Position numbers and translations under genes: made by a program. The notes beneath the pieces were generated by a model, which was not told the DNA's origin, did not search any database, and saw only the letters and a program-made list of their open reading frames with translations. Below are positions 60,048 through 64,000 of a stretch of DNA of 64,000 nucleotides, one piece after another (within the stretch, counting starts at the first letter, position 1; every line of letters starts with the position of its first letter). The DNA comes from JALYLC01 sp035696365 (GTDB lineage Bacteria > Actinomycetota > Thermoleophilia > Gaiellales > JALYLC01). The stretch spans positions 1-64,000 of the forward strand of contig DASRQS010000021.1 in NCBI GenBank assembly GCA_035696365.1, read 5' to 3'.

Positions 60048-63000
60048 TCAGCGGCCAAGCGACCGCACGAATGCGTCCGCATCCGCGACCCTCGCCCAGT
60101 AGCCCTTTCCCTGGTACAGGCGGAGGGCATGGCTGGCCTCGGTCGCGGCTTCCTCGAGGCGCCCCGCGCGATGCAGCGCCCGGGCGACGGTCAGTCGAGC
60201 GTCGGCGATCAGGAGCACCCAGTCACCGGCGGCGGCGATTGCTACGCCACGGCGGGCCAGCACGAGAGCGGCGTCGACCTCACCCTCGGCCAGGTGGACC
60301 TCGGAGAGAACGATGTGCGCTCGCGCCTGAGCCTCGTATCCACCGGCGGACTGCGCGAGATCGCGCGCGGCTCCCGCCTGCTCGCGTGCCTCGCCGAGAT
60401 TCCCCAGTCTCACCTCGGCGAGAGCGAGCCGGCTCTGCGCCAAAGCGACCTCCCAGACGTCGCCGCGCCGCTCGTGCTCTGCGACCATCGGCCGGAGTAC
60501 TCCCCGAGCCTCTTCAAACCGGCTCGCTTGCAAGAGCATGAGCACGTGCGTCTCGACGAGCCGCCACGAGTCGATCAGGCCGAGATCCTGTTCGATCTCG
60601 CGAGCGCTGTCGAGCAGCCTCCAGGCCTGCTCGGGGCGCCCGGCAAGCAGAGCGAGCATCGCTTGACCGAGCATCAGCTCCGCCCTAACGGTTGGTCGCA
60701 CGCCGAGTTCGTCGATCAGCCGGCCCAACAGCGCCTCCGCCTCAGGCACGGGAATCGGAGATTCGACGATCGCCCAGACCAGACTGGAGAGCGCCCAGAC
60801 CGTGTCCTCATCGGCTGCACGCACGACTTCGAGCGCGCGCTCGGCCAATGCCAGCGCGGAGGCGGCCCGCCCGTCGGCGCACTCGTGCGTGGACTGTGTG
60901 CACAGCGCGGCCGCCAGCGCACGTGGGTCGTCGAGCTCTTCGAGCTCGCGCAATGCGGCGCCGACGTCGATTACCTCCCGCTGCGCGACGGCGAACGCAT
61001 CCACATCCACCCCCTGACGCACGAGCCGCGCGCGAAGCTCGAGCGCGCGCAGGCCGAGGTCGGCCGCGAGATCGGCCCCGGCAGTCAGCAGGCGTTCGAT
61101 CTCGTCGCGCGGGAGCAGGTTCCAGCCCGCCGCGGCCAGCTCGACCATGGCCTCGGCCCTGCGCGGACTGCGTTCGGGAAGCAGGTTCAGGGCGCGTTCA
61201 AGCAGCTGCCGCGCGCCCGCAGGATCGCCCATCGAGTCCGCCCGCCGACCGGCCGCGGCGAGACGCGTCCCGGCCTCGGAGCGGATCTGCGCGGTGATCT
61301 CGTCCGCCAGGCCTAGCTCGGTGCGCAGGCGGCAGGCGTGCTCGAGATGGTCGCCCACCGCCGCGTCGCCCGCTCCCTCGTCATCCAGCCAGCGCGCCAG
61401 CCGCGTGTGCAGCTCGCTGCGCCGCTGTTTCGGCATCAGCCCGTAGGCTGCTTCCTGCAGAAGCGCATGCCCGAACTGCTGCCGGCCCGCAGCAGTTGGC
61501 GCGATCAGCTCGCGCTGTGTGAGGCGGTCGATATCGAGCGCAATGGGCCTGGCGACCAGCGCCTCCACCGCCGCCACTGAGAAGTCTCGCCCGACGACTG
61601 CGGCGACGCTCACCACCTCCCTCTCGGGCTCGGGCAGCGCCTCCACCCGGGCGCTCAGAAGCACCTGGATGGAGCGCGGCAGGCCACCGGACGGATCGTA
61701 ATCCTCGACCAGCGCCGCGAGATGCTCGGCGAACAACGGGTTGCCCTCCGCGGCGGCGATCACGCGCTCGGCCTGTTCGGCCGGGAGGGCCGGACTCGCG
61801 TTGGTCAGAAGCCGGCGCGTCTGCGCGTCGTCGAGACGCTCGAGTCCGAGGGATACGGTGTTCGCGCCTGTTCCCCATGTCGTGCGCCGGTCCGTGAACT
61901 CCGGCCGGGCGGTGCAGACCACGAGCAGTGACCGGCGGCGAGCTCGTCCGACAAGCTGCTCGACGACATCCAGCAGCGCATCCTCGGCCCAGTGCACGTC
62001 CTCGAGCACGATCGCAACGGATCCTGCCGTCGCCATCGTTCCGATCAGGCGCGATGCAGCCCATGCGACGTCCGACGCTCCGGCCGCGCCGGTCGGAGCT
62101 AGGCAGGCGGCAACTGCCTCGGCTTCCGGATCGCCGGGCATGAGGTCGCCGATCGCTTCAGCCGGAGTCGGCCCCTGGCCGAGCGCCCCCAGCGCCGCCT
62201 CGAGCAAGGGCTCCAGCGACGACGACGCGGCGCTAGCCCGGCAATGCCCGGTGAGAACGATGAGGCCGCGCCGGACTTGCGGCAGCTCCGCAACGAGCCG
62301 CGACTTGCCAATGCCCGGTTGCCCGAGGACTGTGACGAGATGCGGTCTGGCAAGTTGCTCGGTCCGCTCCGCCACCAGATGCAGAAGGTCGAGCTCGGTC
62401 TGCCGTGCGACGATCGGCAGGTCAAATCGCCGGCGATGTGCCGGGGCATGTCGATCGACACCCGCGAGTCTCCAGGCGACGAGCGGATCCCGCTTGCCCT
62501 TCGCCGCCACAGGCGCGACCGGCTCACCACGGACAGCGTGTGCCACCAGACTCCAGGTCGCCTCACCAACCAGCACGGTGCCCGGCGGGGCTGCCTGCTG
62601 CAGGCGTGCCGCGAGGTTCACCGCGTCGCCCACCACGAGCGATTCGCCGGCCGTCGCGTCGCGTGCGAGCACGTCTCCCGTGTTCACTCCGATGCGGGCC
62701 TGGATCTCGCCCATGCCCCTGACGGCATCCCGCATCTCGAGCGCCGCGCGGACGCCCCGCAACGCATCGTCCTCGTGCACGACCGGGAGCCCGAAAACCG
62801 CGACGAGCGCGTCTCCGATTACCTTCTCGACCCTGCCACCGTGCCGCTCGACGGGCTCTCGGGCGGCCGCATAGAAACGCGCCATCACTCCCCGCAGCAC
62901 CTCCGGGTCGAGGCGATCGCCGAGCTCCGTCGATCCGACTACGTCGCAGAACACCACTGTCACGGTCTTGCGGGCCTCGCGAGGCGGTTCTGCGGCAATC

Positions 63001-63077
63001 AGAAGCGGCCCCGCGCAGGCGTCACAGAAGCGGGCACCCTCCCGGTTCTGCTGCCCACACGCCGCGCAGATCGTCAT
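60048..63077 (-). CDS. Class III adenylate/guanylate cyclase - AAA ATPase - TPR regulator
   Basis: This is a protein of about 1009 residues. A small zinc ribbon (CAACGQQNREGARFCDAC) leads. A class III cyclase domain follows, with both metal aspartates (VVFCDVVGSTELG; VEKVIGDALVAVFG) and RIGVNTGDVLAR. Next is an AAA-type ATPase (Walker A LGQPGIGKSRLVAEL, Walker B AIVLEDVHWAEDALL), then about 500 residues of TPR-like helices. The domain order is common in actinobacteria and suggests a large switch that makes cyclic nucleotide when its TPR part senses something. ATG at 63077 starts the zinc ribbon; a longer in-frame ATG at 63173 is unlikely. Confidence 0.9.
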   Translation of the reverse strand: MTICAACGQQNREGARFCDACAGPLLIAAEPPREARKTVTVVFCDVVGSTELGDRLDPEVLRGVMARFYAAAREPVERHGGRVEKVIGDALVAVFGLPVVHEDDALRGVRAALEMRDAVRGMGEIQARIGVNTGDVLARDATAGESLVVGDAVNLAARLQQAAPPGTVLVGEATWSLVAHAVRGEPVAPVAAKGKRDPLVAWRLAGVDRHAPAHRRRFDLPIVARQTELDLLHLVAERTEQLARPHLVTVLGQPGIGKSRLVAELPQVRRGLIVLTGHCRASAASSSLEPLLEAALGALGQGPTPAEAIGDLMPGDPEAEAVAACLAPTGAAGASDVAWAASRLIGTMATAGSVAIVLEDVHWAEDALLDVVEQLVGRARRRSLLVVCTARPEFTDRRTTWGTGANTVSLGLERLDDAQTRRLLTNASPALPAEQAERVIAAAEGNPLFAEHLAALVEDYDPSGGLPRSIQVLLSARVEALPEPEREVVSVAAVVGRDFSVAAVEALVARPIALDIDRLTQRELIAPTAAGRQQFGHALLQEAAYGLMPKQRRSELHTRLARWLDDEGAGDAAVGDHLEHACRLRTELGLADEITAQIRSEAGTRLAAAGRRADSMGDPAGARQLLERALNLLPERSPRRAEAMVELAAAGWNLLPRDEIERLLTAGADLAADLGLRALELRARLVRQGVDVDAFAVAQREVIDVGAALRELEELDDPRALAAALCTQSTHECADGRAASALALAERALEVVRAADEDTVWALSSLVWAIVESPIPVPEAEALLGRLIDELGVRPTVRAELMLGQAMLALLAGRPEQAWRLLDSAREIEQDLGLIDSWRLVETHVLMLLQASRFEEARGVLRPMVAEHERRGDVWEVALAQSRLALAEVRLGNLGEAREQAGAARDLAQSAGGYEAQARAHIVLSEVHLAEGEVDAALVLARRGVAIAAAGDWVLLIADARLTVARALHRAGRLEEAATEASHALRLYQGKGYWARVADADAFVRSLGR

Positions 63078-63274
63078 GCCGCCGAGTCTACGCGCGACCC
63101 GATGACTGCTCGAGTGCCCGCGATCAGCCGAAAGCGAAGCACCGGCGGCCAGAGCCGTGGCGTGCGTCAGCATCCGAAGCTCTAACCTGCACGTATCGCA
63201 TCTCCCGCAGGGAGGCGGCTATGGCATTGGTGATCTGTCGAGACGCGCGGCCGTGAGGAGAGAGGAGAGAGAGA

Positions 63275-63892
63275 ATGCGCCTCTACTGGCTTCCGGGCAC
63301 CGCGGCGATGGCGCCGCATGCGGCCCTTGCCGAGATCGGTGTCGACTACGAACTCGTGCTGGTCGAACGCGACGAGGCAGGAAACAGTCCACCCGAGTAT
63401 CTCGCCCTGAATCCCTCGGGTCGCGTCCCCACCCTCGAACACGGAGCAACGGTCATTACGGAGTCGGCTGCGATCCTGCTTTATCTCGCTGACCGCCACC
63501 CATCGGCACGTCTGGCCCCATCGGACCGGGCGGCCTTCTATTCGTGGCTCGTGTTCCTGACGAACACCCTGCAGACGTCTTTGCTCCGGTTCGTCTACCC
63601 GAACCGCTATGGCGGCGCAGGCGTCCGCGAAGTGGCGGCGGCCGAGGCTCACGAGCATTTCCGCCGGCTCGAATCTGAACTCTCGGGGCGCAAGTGGCTG
63701 GTCGGAGAGCACCGCACAGGCGCCGACCTCTATCTGCTCATGCTGACCCGCTGGGGGCGAGACCTGGCCCCGCCGGCTTGGCAGAGTCCCAACCTGCGCG
63801 CTCACTTCAGCAGGACGCTCGCCCTACCCGGCGTTCGCCGCATGTTCGACGAGGAGGATCTCGAACTACCACCTTGGAGCGCCGACGCCTAG
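63275..63892 (+). CDS. Glutathione S-transferase-like protein
   Basis: The 205-residue protein has an N-terminal thioredoxin-like domain (MRLYWLPGTAAMAPHAAL, LNPSGRVPTLE with the cis-proline, ESAAILLYLADRHP) and a helical C-terminal domain. The segment KWLVGEHRTGADLYLLML holds the N-capping box Asp of GST folding. ATG follows GAGAGGAGAGAG. Actinobacteria often lack glutathione, so the thiol partner may be different (mycothiol or none). It is divergent from the cyclase gene. Confidence 0.88.
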   Translation: MRLYWLPGTAAMAPHAALAEIGVDYELVLVERDEAGNSPPEYLALNPSGRVPTLEHGATVITESAAILLYLADRHPSARLAPSDRAAFYSWLVFLTNTLQTSLLRFVYPNRYGGAGVREVAAAEAHEHFRRLESELSGRKWLVGEHRTGADLYLLMLTRWGRDLAPPAWQSPNLRAHFSRTLALPGVRRMFDEEDLELPPWSADA

Positions 63893-64000
63893 CCTGATCT
63901 TGCGCTGTGCGCCGGCAGCGCTGAGCGCGAATGCACCAGCCGGCGGGTCAAACGGGTATCAGCCGGCGAGCTGGTGTGCCAGCCGGTCAAGCAGCTTTTC

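Noticed and set aside
60001..60100. Complete tRNA at 60.0 kb
   Set aside because: Only the T-arm and the 3' half of the acceptor stem are present. No matching 5' half, D-arm or anticodon arm was found.
1..64000. CRISPR array or Cas genes
   Set aside because: No regularly spaced direct repeats and no Cas protein motifs were seen.

Overview
This window is high-GC chromosomal DNA, about 68-70% GC by eye. It carries GTG and TTG starts, many four-base start/stop overlaps, BTAD and ECF regulators, Crp/Fnr-type regulators, a NlpC/P60 and L,D-transpeptidase pair, and CYTH-CHAD and DUF4235 proteins. Together these suggest an actinobacterium, probably of the Thermoleophilia/Solirubrobacterales type; this is inferred from gene style and not from a marker gene. 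There is no rRNA. One intact tRNA (Leu, CAG) and one tRNA 3'-end fragment are present.

Layout. (1) 0-7.4 kb: a receptor-like Ser/Thr kinase with a beta-propeller is coupled to a branched-chain-type ABC substrate-binding protein. A secreted protein and a BTAD regulator follow, then the wreck of a mobile element (MobF relaxase pieces, frameshifted NYN-domain gene) ending at tRNA-Leu. (2) 7.4-14.2 kb: a cysteine-desulfurase-like PLP enzyme is divergent from a tightly coupled run of glpX, an SRPBCC protein and the glycolate oxidase genes glcD, glcE and glcF. (3) 14.2-20.3 kb: cell-envelope genes (LemA, a class A beta-lactamase-like hydrolase, L,D-transpeptidase, NlpC/P60) surround a pseudouridine catabolism pair (PsuG plus PfkB kinase) and thiN. 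(4) 20.3-28 kb: redox enzymes, a UbiE-like methyltransferase, a MetE-like enzyme, and a three-gene Mo-oxidoreductase / flavin reductase / DUF6510 module. (5) 28-34.4 kb: regulators (Crp, ECF sigma with a membrane partner, AraC, TetR), a VOC protein, a DHA2 efflux pump and a CDF metal transporter.

(6) 34.9-39.2 kb: a cassette of two glycosyltransferases of the kind linked to arsenosugar synthesis (one fused to a NUDIX domain), MTA phosphorylase, DoxX and a second nucleoside phosphorylase. These could act in succession on 5'-modified nucleosides. (7) 39.2-43 kb: a BBE-type flavoprotein, a frameshifted AraC gene facing an aldo/keto reductase stump, and a phosphotransferase. (8) 43.1-48 kb: three tandem, translationally coupled, secreted VWA-domain paralogues of unknown role, followed by a Crp/Fnr regulator. 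This is the best candidate for an undescribed system. (9) 48.8-64 kb: a mix of intact genes (GNAT, M50 protease, CYTH-CHAD, PLDc_N/SHOCT, MFS, DUF4235, cyclase-AAA-TPR regulator, GST) and gene debris (DedA stump, integrase-like piece, ClpP-fold SDH piece, tRNA 3' end), which looks like repeated insertion and decay.

A family of GGGGTC...GACCCC intergenic palindromes, two sharing an ATGAATAACTTG flank, marks gene ends at 18.4, 24.3 and 29.95 kb.
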